A stretch of 64,000 nucleotides of DNA from Combretum micranthum (GCA_024138025.1 JAMXBD010000168.1:992001-1056000); one strand, 5' to 3'; positions 47,601 to 59,559 are shown, numbered from the stretch's first letter. Notes: generated by a model not told the origin, from the letters alone. Program-made: numbers and translations.

Positions 47601-49401
47601 GCTGGCCTTGGCCTTGGTATTGGTAAAGTTATAGGTGAGCTCAAAAGATGTTTGCTACACAATTTTAGTCCAGTTAGAAAATGATGCGGAGAGCAATAAC
47701 AATACAAGCATGCAAAGGAAAAGGTGTAAGATTCAGATTCAGATTGTATAACTAATGAACTAATTATAACACGGATTCACAAATTGAAAGACGTTTGGAA
47801 ACTCAAGTTACGTGAATGAATATGAATATAGAGATGATAAGAACTTTCGACACAATCTTGTCAAATTGGGGTAAAATGGTTTAATTTTCTTCCTTGTGCA
47901 GAAAATGGACACTTGAAAGGAAGCCTAACAGGCATAGAAATTGGAACAGTCACAACTGCCGGAGATCTAGTTACCTCCACACAAAAGATATGGAGGAGCC
48001 TGCAGGCTCTAGGATCAATTGCTTTTGCATACTCTTTCTCTTTGATCTTAATTGAAATTCAGGTATATTTTTCAAAGTAGAAAAGCACAGATATCTTGAT
48101 GAGAAATGATGTACTCCTTTTGCTCTTGGAAAGTTAACTGGATGTGTTTTCTTGGAGCAAGGATACATTGAAATCTCCTCCAGCTGAGCACAAGACCATG
48201 AAGAAAGCTACACTATTTAGCGTAGTCGTAACAACCACTTTCTATCTACTTTGTGGTTGTTTTGGTTATGGGGCATTTGGAGATTTAGCTCCTGGAAATC
48301 TATTGACGGGCTTTGGATTTTACAACCCTTATTGGCTCTTAGACATCGCCAATGTAGCCATTGTGGTCCATTTGGTTGGTGCATATCAGGTAAGTGCAGA
48401 CCTAGCTAAGAATTTTCTCAAGCGGTGATCATAGCCTTTTCACATGTAAATTTACCCACACTTTGCTGATTAAAACATTTGTTATTAGGAATGCTTACAA
48501 TGGCCCTGTCAATTTCACCGTTTTGGTTTGATATGAAAAGGCCTTATTGATAATTTTTAAATCTAGAACCATTCATCTAAATGGTTGAACTTATTTAATA
48601 TGAGGTTATGTTATATAAGAAAAAAGTAGGTCGATCTTAGGTCTATCTATTTTTAGCAACATCCTTAGCATATGATATATAAGAAATTGTGTTAATATGT
48701 GGGATCACTTTCTTATATGTCAGCTACTACCAGGTGGTATATTTTTTTCCTAGATGCTTTTTACTTTCCATCACAAAGAGGCTAGGATTGTTTCAACTAG
48801 AACCCTCTTACTCCAACATCATTATAAATTATAAAAATACAACTATTGCATCTGAAATTTTAAGCCTACTATATCTAATGGAAACACAAAATTACACTAA
48901 AAGAAACATTCAGAAAATTCTAAATGGACCCGCTCTTACTTTTGAAGCAAAAATCTCAAGTATATATCTCTGTAGGTTTATTGCCAACCACTGTTTGCAT
49001 TCATCGAGAAATGGAGCATGCAGAAGTGGTCTATGAGCAACTTCGTGACAGGAGAATACGAAATACCAATCCCCTTTTGTGGTGTATACCAGCTCAACTT
49101 CTTCAGGGTAGTATGGAGAACACTCTTTGTGATGCTGACAACAATCATAGCAATGCTCATGCCCTTCTTCAATGATGTGGTTGGCATACTCGGCGCATTC
49201 GGGTTCTGGCCATTGACAGTTTACTTCCCTGTAGAGATGTACATATCATCAAGGAAGATCGGTAAGTGGACAAGCCAGTGGATCGGGTTACAGATACTCA
49301 GTATGACATGCCTCTTGATATCTATAGCTGCTGCTGTTGGATCTTTTGCTGGAGTTGTTCTAGACCTGAAGACTTACAAGCCATTTAAAACAAGCTATTG
49401 A
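44603..49401 (+). CDS. AAP: amino acid permease (AAP family, AAAP superfamily), complete, eight exons
   Basis: Exons: 44603-44650, 45029-45167, 46441-46674, 46900-46993, 47420-47634, 47902-48062, 48162-48389, 48976-49401. All introns are GT-AG, phases agree, and the product is 514 residues. AAPs are plasma-membrane proton-coupled importers of neutral and acidic amino acids, with about 11 membrane helices and a cytosolic N-terminus. Seen here: N-terminus MLPRSRTLPSRIHNGIAEER; NYSKCFDDDGRLKRTGTFW at the first helix; IGSGVLSLAW; YRSGDPVTGQRNYTYMDAV; LIQYLNLFGVAIGYTI; AIKRSNCFHK; GNLLTGFGFYNPYWLLDIAN; and C-terminus KPFKTSY. Exon 1 is short, but its MLPRSRT start is typical for one AAP group, which decides the start. 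Oddities: about 7 extra residues at 262-269 (TAGDLVTS), and Ser282 where the family has Asp (QALG-D-IAFAY). Which AAP isoform it is remains open. Confidence 0.95.
45263..45613. mobile_element. MITE in intron 2 of the permease gene, family M2-like
   Basis: The left end AGGTTAAATATCAAATTTTA and the complement of the right end AGGCCAAATGTCTAATTTGG pair imperfectly over about 80 bp, ending in GATTAAT/AATAATC blocks. It is non-coding. The frame on the opposite strand at 45409-45723 is chance. Confidence 0.55.
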
Positions 49402-49640
49402 AAGATATTCATTTTGTTAGTTTATATAGACCAGGCTTCTGTCGGTTATCATTTGTATAAACCCTGGATAATGGGGACTTTTATTAGTACGTTGCATATT
49501 ATCAGTGCTTTTCGGCTAAGGTTGCAACATTGAAAGAAGCAAAGAATGTTTTCCTATCCACGATAGCTCACCTATTGTGTTGACGAAGTAGAATTATTAT
49601 TACTTTCCACTCTGCATCCATACTCCAAATAGCCCGTCTC
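49402..49640 (+). other. 3' flank of the amino acid permease gene
   Basis: Should hold the 3' UTR. No single clear polyadenylation signal. No other feature. Confidence 0.4.
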
Positions 49641-50205
49641 ATTGTCAAGTTTAGCTCGGTGAGAACATTAATTTCATTCAAGAACAATTGAGATATCTAA
49701 CTATTCAAATAATTCATTAGCTCGAGCATTACTTTCTTGCTTATAGCTTACAAGTTTAATCAAGTTCGGATCAAATTTAAATATAAATAAAATTCAAGCT
49801 AAATTTACATATCAATATCATTTTAATTAAACTAAAAGTACTTAAAAACAATTTTGAGTCTACACAAATTTTTATTTTCTTCTCTACTAAACGTAAATGA
49901 GTTTAATGAAGTCAAGGGCAATTCTTAAACTATCGACTTGCTAGTTCAATGGTGTTGTCCAAGCTCGAATCTACCAATCAATTTAATTATTTTATTAATT
50001 GCATAATAAAATTAGAAAAATAATTTTTTCACGAGCTCTTAACGAGCCTAACTCATGAACAGGTTTGTGAGCCCTTAATGAGCCTGTTTGTGAGCCACCT
50101 AACAAGCTTGAAGCTCAGCTCGGGCTCGACTCTTTTCACAAATGAGCTTTATTTTGAATTCAAGCTGGGCTCATTTGTAACTCTACTTGAGGATAATACC
50201 TATTT
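49640..50205. mobile_element. GAGCTCG-rich hAT-like non-autonomous element
   Basis: Dense GAGCTC, CGAGC and GAGCCT words (for example GAGCCTAACTCATGAACAGG and AAGCTCAGCTCGGGCTCGAC). The right end in complement reads AGAGTTACAAATGAGCCCAG, close to the end of the similar element at 57110-57645. The left limit is uncertain. Confidence 0.45.
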
Positions 50206-51128
50206 CTCCTTATTTTAGGTAAAGTTAACATTTTGTTATTTGGTTAAGAGAATTGACAATTCATAATAAACTGCCTTTATGTAAAAGAATGAATAATAAT
50301 TTATGGCCACATAGACATGAATTACCAATAAATAGTTTACTTTGTTTGATAAATAACTCTGTTTTGAAAGTATCACATATATAATTATCATCTATCTATA
50401 ATAAAGATAAGTGGTAATATGGATATTTTACTTTTGCTTCAATAGTTACTTGTTTCGTTTTTTATACCAAAGTGAATATTGTAATAAACATGTAATGGTC
50501 ATTACAACTCTATTACATTCCTATTGAATTAAAATTTAATTCCCTATTTTATTCCATATGCTTAAATAAAAGAGACAGAAGTAGCTCCACATTATTAAGA
50601 AATGAAATTGTTTTCATAAAACTAGATACAAAGCAAAGCAAATATGATTTTTAGTTACATTTATTTCTTGTGTTATTATTAACAATACACTAAATATTGT
50701 GGATGGATAATAATTTGTTTCTATTTACATACAAAAAAGTGTAAATATTAAACACTATTTACTTTCTTTAATGTTTGCATTATCTTCATTATATTTTTGT
50801 GTTTCTATTTTAACCTTTTTATATATTTTGTTATAGAATTGAGGGGACCTTAAGGTCCACAAATTAAGCCAAGCAAACCATCCTAGACCTATGTACCTAA
50901 ACGGGTACACCACAGGTTCAAACTAGGCCTTACAGGTTGGATTTGGGTTGGCGCAAGTCAACTGTAATACCTATTTGGTTGGGATATTTAAAGTCATGTT
51001 CAAACTTAAAAAGTATAAGCTCCATCAAGTTCAAATCGAACCTAAGCTCATACTTATAATTTTATGATCTCAACTTAATTTATCATAAACCCTATATCCA
51101 ATTATTCTTTATGAAGTAATAAATGTTG
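50206..51128. other. intergenic, nothing firmly recognised
   Basis: A segment at 50870-51010 has GGGTACACCACAGGTTCAAAC and TTGGATTTGGGTTGGCGCAAG, perhaps a worn repeat end. No gene. Confidence 0.3.
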
Positions 51129-51974
51129 AGACAATATTGCATTTGATACTTAAATTTTACTAATTATTATATTATTTGCATTTGATACTTAAACTTTGAT
51201 TGATTTTTCAATTAACTATTTAAATTTTAAAATTTGCAAATTTCAATATCCAAAGTCACTTTTTAAGTAATTAATATTACCTTTATTAAATTCATGTAAA
51301 ACCATATACTTGATTAGCTTCCTTTTTTACTAAGTATGGACTACTATGAGTCTTCAATGATAATTTTAAAAAAGATATTCTATTTATGATATATGTAAAT
51401 AGTAGAAATGACATCTATAGACACCCTATTTTTACTCTCATATGATTATTCTCTTTAGGATAATTTTTTAAAAATAATAATAATGAAAGGGAAAATTGAA
51501 AAAAGAAGAAGAAAATAATAGAAAGTAATAAAAAAAGAGAGATTAAAAAAATCAAAAAGGGTAGGTGAGCAGTAAGTGAGCTAGTAGCTAAACAGTAGGT
51601 GAACCAGTAAGTGAGCATATTAAATGCCTACAAATTTCTAGCATACATCAATAGAAGCAACATAGAAGAATTCCACAAAAAAAAAAGTATCAAAAAGTTT
51701 CTCTCTCTAGTCCTCAGCTTTCCATTGGAGTGCTCTTCATTTCAAGGAAGCCATATTCACCATTATTGACTGCCTATGTTTTGGAGCTCGACTGCCATTC
51801 TTAAGCATTCACTGTTGCAGGTCTCCAATTTCCAAATTGGTTGAAGCATTTTGTTCATTGGTTCATGCTACACAACTCTAACCACTCAAACATAGTAAAA
51901 CACCACCACCACATTGTCGATTTTGGCCCACAAGTAAGTCTCTTCTGGTGTTCTTTAATATGTGATAGCAGTAC

Positions 51975-52008
<34 letters not shown>

Positions 52009-53065
52009 ATATTTGAGGATGATGAAACCTACCGATGTTTATATTGACAAATTATAAAATAGAGGAAAAGACTTTTTGTTTCTTTTGTAAAATAGCTTTT
52101 GCACTTAGAAAAATTGTTTTTCTTTTAAAAAATAAAAAATTGTAATTTTTTAAATTAGGATTACCATTTCAAGAAAAAAAAATAAAACCTTTTTTTTTTC
52201 AAAAAACTAATAAACTTAAAGTGAAAAGAGTTCTAAAAATTTAAAATACCAACGCATTAAAGTTTTCTTAAAAAAACTACGTATTATCTGATCCCAATTT
52301 GCGGATACGTAGGCACCTCTAGGGTGATATAAAATTTGAAAAAAATTATTTTTGTTCCATCGCATTCTTTTGTAAATATTGAAATAATTAGTTAGTTGAA
52401 ATATTGAATGATTTTGTCTTAGATTTATGAATAAAATTGTAAATATCATGATTTGTAAATTTGATTTTTTTTTTTTTTTGCATTAAAAAGAGATAAACTT
52501 TAAATTAAGAATTAAGATAGTAATCATTTAGTTTTAATATGATAGCCCTCGAATCCAAATATTTCTTGTTTAACAAAGAAGGTTTTATATCAATTTTTTG
52601 CAGACTAGTAGCTAAGTTAAAATCAACCAACCTATTGATCCTAGCCTACAATTTTTTTCCGATTTTGATTAGGTGGCGACTCTTAAAATTTTTTAAAATC
52701 AAGTTTCTTTTAGATCATAGTTGAGGGTTTGTATCAAATGGGTTAGGATTTGATACGAATCGAATTAAAAAAAATTAAAATGGGAAATGAAGAATCTAGG
52801 CTCGACAACATCTTATAAGATGACAATTCGTAATTGTAAAATAAAGTCATATATTTTAAGTGAAATGTGTTCATTAAACTAATTGTTTGAGACACATAAC
52901 TATCCATAACAAGTCAAAATCCAACTAGATAGACAATACGTAGTTAACATAGGCAATATAAATTACCTCAAAAAATTATTTGGGTACCAAAATTGATAAT
53001 TTGAAAGTATAAGTAATTAATTGAATAATAAGTATAGTTCAAGTATCAAATACGATATTATCCCA
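51129..53065. mobile_element. MITE (M2-like) interrupted by an LTR insertion
   Basis: The left end AGACAATATTGCATTTGATAC and the complement of the right end GGGATAATATCGTATTTGATAC pair for about 45 bp through ACTT(A/G)AA and ATTATT. The TIRs are 1.9 kb apart, but most of the interval is an LTR-like insertion (51409-52690), so the MITE itself was a few hundred bp. Confidence 0.55.
51409..52690 (+). mobile_element. Ty3/gypsy LTR fragment with adjoining PBS
   Basis: Begins TGACATCTATAGACACCC. It has GCGGATACGTAGGCACCTC at 52302-52320, a block found in many plant gypsy LTRs, and is followed by AGGTGGCGACTC (52671-52682), a PBS-like sequence of such elements. There is no coding part behind it. 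(TA)n/(CA)n lies at 51975-52008. Confidence 0.5.
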
Positions 53066-55344
53066 TAAATGTTAAGTAAACATTAATCTATAAGTTCTTA
53101 CTTTTAGTTTAAATTGTGGTGATGTTAATTAGGGTAAGAAGTTATGAGATTAAATTGTTGTGCTATAATTCAAATGATGTTGCAAACAAACTAGTGAGAA
53201 AGGATTGTCAAGTAATAGATATAAAACTTAAATTAATTCTACTAATTTAAATTTAAAGATTAAACGATTGTGATAGGAATCTCAATCTTGTTGTAATTGT
53301 ATGTCGCTGCAATCTTTTTACATATCTTTGCTAGTATTAAAATGTTGCATGCTAATATGATTATTGAACAGAAACATACCCATATAATGGCATCCAAGTG
53401 CCTGGTTGACTCATGAGTGAGCCTGCTGCTCAATGCTAGCAAACATGATGATGTCCAAATATTTTCGAGGAGGACACAAGTAACTGCGGAAGTACCATAC
53501 TACTCTAGTACAGTAGTTTTGCATCCAATATAGGTCCGCAACAACAACAACAACAATAATAATAAAGAAGCAATCATTGCGTTCTACCGCTAAATTTCTT
53601 TCAACTATTTTAGCGCACTTATGGGATTCAACACGATATTAGATCCTGATTCTTCGACTTTCTCCCAACTTTTGAAAATCGTTTTGAACCAATTAAAAAA
53701 TTTAGTAACGGTAAAGAAACTTTGAATTATATATAAATATTTTTATTATTTATTTAGATTTAACTCATGCGCTAGGTGATAGGATTCAACGAGTCTAATT
53801 TCGCTATTAGTATGACTTAGGGAGATTTGACTTAATATGTTAGGGCAAGAATCGTTGTACTATCATGTTCACATTAGACCTCTCTCAAGCAAGCTCATAT
53901 ATATAGAAAGATAGCTAAGATAGCTACCTGCATTAGCTTATAGCTAACTCATTCAAGATAAGAATGAGTTGAGCTTGTTCCATCTTACCTATTAATCACC
54001 GAAATGATCTGACCATTTTCATCCACAAAAAGTGTTGATAAATATTTAACTACTACTCATTATCATCTTTTAGAGAGAGAAGACAAATAATATTTTATAG
54101 AGAAAACTTTACTCTTAAGGATCAAACAAGCGATTCAAGTGTATTACTATTTTAATTGTTTAAGAACCGTAAGGCGGACAATGAGGTCTAATTAAGCTCT
54201 TTTGTCTTTATTTCACTTGTGAACTTAAGAAACTAAGATTGTCTATTCTCCTTCTCTATAATTCTTTCGAAGCTATCTTATCACCAAGTGTCATCATCTT
54301 CATAACTTTTGAAATAACATTTATATCACATAATTTATATATAGATTGTGTTTGTTTTGCACCGAAGAAAATGAAGAGATCAAGGAATAAAACTTTTGCC
54401 CCTCCTTATATTTATTTTATTTGACTTTCTTCTTTCATTTATTTTTTGTTTTTATATATATTTTTTATTTTCCTTTAGTATATTGATTATTTCGGTCGTC
54501 AACGTGACAACGTCATCTTGGGATATTTGCCATTTGGCTATATGCATATGCAAAAGAGGAAATATACTCAATGAAAAAAAAAAAAAAAGGTTGTCAATAT
54601 GATTTAAAGAATTACGAAGATGGTCTAGATGATACATCTTATTTTAAATATTTAGCAATTAACCCGAGAATGTTGATGAATTTCTCCCTCTCCTTCTTTT
54701 TTCCTCATTATTACACTTTGCATCTCACTCTTGTTCGGATAATATCCAACATTCTCCATTTTTGTCATGGGAGCTATTGCATAGATCTAACATACTACTA
54801 ATTTTGGAAGTTAAATCTGAATTTTTAATTCATTTGTGATCCAATGAGTGTAATTCATGTCTACCAAAAAAAATAAATCATATAAAATTAATTATTATAT
54901 TACATACATTAATGTATAAAAAATCACATTTATAATTTGCAATTAAAAAATAAAAAAAAAACGAAATTCGTCTCAAAATCACATTAGTTGTGTGATTCAC
55001 AAATATCTGTAGGTACATGTGATTTTTTGTGTAAAATTTAAAATCTCAATATTTGTGTAAATAAATGAATTGGTAATCAAACAAATCTTTCTAATTCAAG
55101 AAAAGAGAAGAGAAGAGGAATGTAGACCAACAAGCCAAAAGAATGGTCAATTGCTACTCGCTAGCCAATTCGGGAGTTGGCAGTTATCTAGCCAGTGGAC
55201 CAGGGCGTGGCAATCAAAAAGGCCATGGTGGCAAGTTGCAATGATATCCAAAGCAGTCCGAATTTTATTTGTTTTATTTTATCTTTTAAGATATTTTTTA
55301 AGGTAAGTCAAGATGTCTCGATAAAACAATTTTTTATTCCAGAG
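53066..55344. other. intergenic, nothing recognised
   Basis: AT-rich with several short frames of low complexity (54239-54801) and one at 55070-55306 with no known similarity. A CAA/AAT microsatellite lies at 53538-53566. Confidence 0.3.
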
Positions 55345-55555
55345 AAAGAGATATTTGATTGGACGCAAAAGAGTGCTTCAAAGTTAAAGAGTAGCTAGGG
55401 TTTTTATAGGACAAAAGATGATGGCAAGGATAAGTACTAAAAGTAATATGTGAGCTAATGTGATGGACCGTGCTATGGCTCGTGAAACATGCTGTTAGTG
55501 CAAGAAGCAATATCTGCTCGATGTGTCCTGACGATGATTGGCACCACTCTTACAT
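55345..55555 (-). pseudogene. orphan inverted copy of the permease promoter and leader
   Basis: The minus strand aligns over about 200 bp with 44330-44560: CAGATATTGCTTCTTGCACTA, GTTTCACGAGCCATAGCAC, TTAGTACTTATCCTTGCCAT, TTGTCCTATAAAAACCCTAG, CTACTCTTTAACTTTGAAGC and AATCAAATATCTCTTTCTC. The TATA box is kept (TATAAAA, 55402-55408 in complement). On the side where exon 1 should follow (below 55345) I find no AAP coding sequence. It is the remains of an inverted gene duplication, or of a promoter-only copy. Confidence 0.8.
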
Positions 55556-55650
55556 TTAAGCAAGTGGTGTACTCCTATTTCTATCACTTAAGACATTATA
55601 ACGCAAACATGTGTCAACAATTGAGTGGAAACACTCCGGACCATGTAAAT

Positions 55651-56692
55651 TAGGGGTGTGCATGGTACGGTTCGGTTTGCATCTCAAATCGAACCGCACC
55701 ATAATTTACGATTCGATTTTTCTTTTAAATTCGAACCTAACTATACGGTTCGGTTCATAATTTTTTTCGAATCGAAAAAAAAAGGTCCGGTATGGTTCAG
55801 TTTGCAGTTCGAACCATTTTTTCATAAAATAAAAAATAATTTATCAAAAAAGTTCAATACATAATTTCTTATCACTAATGCAAATATAAACAATAATATT
55901 AAAATTAATCATTTATCAAATAAACATGTAAAACTTATAGGAAGGAAAATGTTTCATCCATTATAAAATTATAATTATAACTATAACTAGTCTCATTTTT
56001 TTAATTATCTTGAACTATAATGATATACTAGACTTTATCTCAATATAAGACATAAAATGTAATTCATTGTATGCTTCTAACTAACATATTACTAATTATA
56101 TAAATCAATAAGTAACTAAATAATAGAACTAGATTAAGTAGAAGACAAATGGAAAAGAAATATGTAAATGTTAAAATACTAGAGGTTAAATTCTAAAATC
56201 TACCTTACTTATAGATAACATAACAATTAAAACATATTATAAAAAATCTAATTTTATTCTAATGAATAACACATATCTAAGTAAAAAAAATTTACAACAA
56301 TTAATTTTTTTAAGTTAGAACACTATAGTTTAAATTCTAAAATCTATCTTACTTATAGATAACATAACAATTGAAACATATTATGAAAAATCTAATTTTA
56401 TTCTAATGACTAACACATATCTAAGTAAAAAAATTTTAAAACAATTAATTTATTTTAAAAAATTAATTGTTTTTAAAATTTGTGACATAGATATGTACCA
56501 TTAATAAAACAATTAAAAGTAAAAATAATATGTTTAATTTTTTTAATACATAAAACGGTTCGGTTCGAACCATACGGTTCGGTTCATGGTCCCGAACCGA
56601 ACCACGAACATAACTGTTTAAAAAAAAACCAAAATTTTGGTTCGATTCGGTCTGTTCGATTCACGGTTCAATCGATTTTTTTGCACAGGCCT
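55651..56692. mobile_element. hAT-like non-autonomous element, about 1.04 kb
   Basis: The left end TAGGGGTGTGCATGGTACGG and the complement of the right end AGGCCTGTGCAAAAAAATCG are terminal inverted repeats. GGTTCGGTTC-type subterminal repeats lie at both sides (55670-55810 and 56545-56670). Flanks ATGTAAAT (55643-55650) and TTATAAAT (56693-56700) match 6 of 8 and may be an old 8-bp target duplication. The frame at 55658-55864 is inside the repeat ends and is not a gene. Confidence 0.7.
56186..56470. repeat. tandem duplication, period about 144 bp, inside the hAT-like element
   Basis: Two near-identical units share TAAATTCTAAAATCTA(C/T)CTT, ACTTATAGATAACATAACAA and TTCTAATGA(A/C)TAACACATATC (first unit from 56188, second from 56332). 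Confidence 0.85.
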
Positions 56693-57109
56693 TTATAAAT
56701 GTTATACAATTTCCACGCAATGGGTAATGATTGGGTGCACGAATGATTAACCCTTGGTAGGAAATTTTACGTTAAAAGTATAAGCTTTACTCACTTTTTA
56801 TTCGTTTCATGTCTTTTAGTGTTTCAAGATATAATTTTTAGTGTGGCAAAAAAAAAAATAAAAATAAAGATACAATTTTTAGAAAAAGAGAGGCACTAAA
56901 TACAACCTTGATAACATATAACTCACGCCGAGACACCCTGTTTAGAACTAGTTACTAATAGAACATAGAGATTAATATTTTAAAAAATTGGAAAATTTTT
57001 AGATGCTTTCATACATTTATGCCATCGTCATAGTGCAGTTACATTCTTACCACCTTGTACGATTCTGAAAAAGTTTATAGTGGCGGAGTTTGTGATAAAT
57101 ATCCAAGCC

Positions 57110-57645
57110 AATGATGGATCATAAATGAGCCAAGCTGCTTATGAGTCACTTAAACTTGGTTCATTTTAGGCTCAATTTGACTCGAACTCAGTTAGTAAAC
57201 GAGTCAAGCTTGAGTCTAAAGTAAAGCTCATATAACTAAACAAGTCATAGTTGAATTTTGATTTAGGCCTATAAGTCGGCTTATGAACAAACTCGCAAGT
57301 AAATCTTTAACAAGCTTGTTAATAAACTAGTTAGCAAATTTGTGACTTATGATATATTATATATAACAACATAATTAAAATAACAAAAATTAATTTCTAT
57401 TTAATATATATATGTATATTTTTTAGCAACACTTATATATTATATTTTAAATTAAAAAATTAAAAAAATGAGCTATCTAAACAAGTTGAGCTTAAACTTA
57501 AATATTAGGCTCAATAAAAAGATCGGCTCAACTTGAGCTCGTTTTATAAACCTGTAGAGCTTGAACCTAAATTTCAGGCTCAAAAAATTTTAAATGAGCA
57601 TACTCCAAATTTTTAAAGGTTCGACTTGACTCGTTTGCAACTCTA
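57110..57645. mobile_element. GAGCTTG-rich hAT-like non-autonomous element
   Basis: The left end ATCATAAATGAGCCAAGCTG and the complement of the right end AGAGTTGCAAACGAGTCAAG are inverted-repeat-like, with repeated GAGTCAAGCTTGAG, AAGCTTGTTAAT and GAGCTTAAAC words inside. Same type as 49640-50205. Confidence 0.5.
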
Positions 57646-58078
57646 TCTAGAAATATAAACATTTCTCAATGACTCCATTGAGACCAATTTTTATAAAGTA
57701 AATCATGAAACGATGGCAAATAACTGTTTATCTCTCAGATTTGTTATTTTGCATACATTTTGAGATAAATTACAAATTGATCTTTAAACCATGGAAATGA
57801 TCCATTCTACTTATTCTTTTAACTTATATATTATTATAATATTATTTTAATTAATAGTTGAAATTATTTTAATTTTTAAAACATTTTATGATATTATTAC
57901 AATATTATCTTTTTTTCCTTTTTTAATAATTTCAATAATCGATTACACATATTAGCACCCTATGGAGGTAAATTGAAGGAAATTAAGGACAAGTAAATGA
58001 AAAGGATCCAAATTCTTCAAATTATTGATCTTAAACTCTAAAAGTGTGACTTTACCTCCCATAACTTTTGTAAATGTA

Positions 58079-58083
58079 CTAAT
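58079..58083. other. target site duplication, left (CTAAT)
   Basis: CTAAT directly before the 5' LTR. The same five bases follow the 3' LTR at 63071-63075. Confidence 0.85.
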
Positions 58084-58376
58084 TGTGGAAATACTACATG
58101 TGTGTTTGTTAATATTCGTGTCAACACAACATTTAGAGCAGTTAGCACAACTTTGTGTCAACATCGCATCTAGGGTAGTCAACACAGCCTTTAAGATAGT
58201 TTTGTAATTATCCTTTTGTACAGCCGTATGTATATACCAATTGAGTAATAGATAACAATAACTTTTCTGTTCAAATTTTCTTCTTTATCGTTCTGTCATT
58301 TTAGACAGTGAACAAGGATAAACTTCCATGCATTAACACTGATCAAGAAATCTTTATTTTGATTAAATATTTCACA
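58084..58376 (+). repeat. 5' LTR of the copia element
   Basis: TGTGGAAATACTACATGTGTG ... AAATATTTCACA. Compared with the 3' LTR it has about 40 extra bases around 58140-58180, where a GTCAACA/TTAGCACAAC motif is repeated, plus scattered substitutions. TATATATA-like TGTATATA at 58228 may be its TATA region. Confidence 0.9.
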
Positions 58377-58394
58377 TGGTATTAAAGCAATCAT
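58377..58394 (+). other. primer-binding site of the copia element (tRNA-iMet type)
   Basis: TGGTATTAAAGC directly after the LTR corresponds to TGGTATCAGAGC, complementary to initiator tRNA-Met. Confidence 0.8.
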
Positions 58395-58443
58395 AGATAT
58401 TACATTCTTGTTTCCTTGAATTTTTCCTTTCATTATTAAAAGA

Positions 58444-59450
58444 ATGTCGCAAGGTTCAAGAACACATCATATGAACGGAGATATGAGTTTTAGCCATATG
58501 TATTTCTTGACAAATTTCGGTTATCTTGGAACTACTCTTGGTAATGTTGTCTTCAATGAATCAAATTGTTGGCATGGAATAGATCTATCAAGATAGATTT
58601 AAGGGCAAAATGTAAGTTACGGTTCATAAATAAAGAAATCAACTAACTTGATGAAAATTCAATTGAATACCAGAGATGAATACGGTGCGATTATATGGTA
58701 GCCTGTTCGATTATTAATTCGATGACACAAAAATTATCAGAAAGTCTTGTGTATTCTCAATCAGCAAAGGAACTGTGGGACAATATTGTTGAGCGCTTTG
58801 GATAATCGAATGGGCCTTTGCTATTTTAGTTGCAATATGAAGTTTCAAACATTAAGCAAGGTATTCTTCAATTCTTGTCTATTATAATAGATTGAAGAAA
58901 TGTTGGGATGAAATTCAAAATATAAATGGAAAATCATGCTGCACATGTGGTGTTCTACGAAATTGCAGTTGTGGTTTTTATGAGAAATATTGAGATTTGG
59001 ATTCTAAGCATAAATTGATGCAATTTCTCATGGGTCTTTATAAAAATTTTGAAACTTAAAGAAATCAAATATTTTCAATGGATCCTTTACCATCCGTAAA
59101 TCGTGCGTTTTATTTAATCCAACAAGTAGAAAAGCAAAAGGAAGTTTTGAATAATATGTTAGGGGTAAATGAATCTGCTGCATTTGCTATTAATAAAAGT
59201 AACAGTGGAAATAAATATAATGTTTGAAGAGAAGTTAAGAAGTAAAGAATTGGAGATAAAATTTTTTGCAAGAATTTTCGGAAAGAAGGTCATACAATTG
59301 AGAAATGTTTTGAAATAGTTAGGTATCTAGATTGGTACAAAAATAAGCAAGGAACAAGAAATGTTAGGTATGTTGCAGAAGTTACTTTAGAAAATTTTGT
59401 TGGTAACACTGATACTCCACTTGATATTGAGAACCAAGAAAGTTAAAGTA
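58444..59450 (+). pseudogene. copia gag remnant
   Basis: Opens at ATG 58444 (MSQGSRTHHMNGDMSFSHMY). Further pieces in other frames: AKELWDNIVERFG followed by SNGPLLF (58765-58835), the UBN2-type 'A..LW..L..RF..SNGP' motif; LMQFLMGLYKNF (59013-59050); SMDPLPSVNRAFYLIQQVEK (59078-59137); and a degenerate zinc knuckle FCKNFRKEGHTIEKCFE (about 59262-59315) whose second Cys is Phe. Frameshifts and stops are frequent. Confidence 0.8.
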
Positions 59451-59559
59451 GAGCAAGCAACATCATGACATCATAAATGCTTCAGTTTGTTTGCAATGAA
59501 GTTGCTAGAATGATGAAAGGAAAAGATGCAACAGAAACAACAAATGGAATAAACAATTT

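Noticed and set aside
48689..49175. Two open frames overlapping exon 8 of the permease
   Set aside because: Out-of-frame readings of intron 7 and exon 8. The exon frame gives the conserved AAP C-terminus.
55070..55306. Frame downstream of the inverted promoter copy, considered as a remnant coding exon
   Set aside because: It is on the strand opposite to the duplicated promoter, and neither strand here resembles AAP exons.
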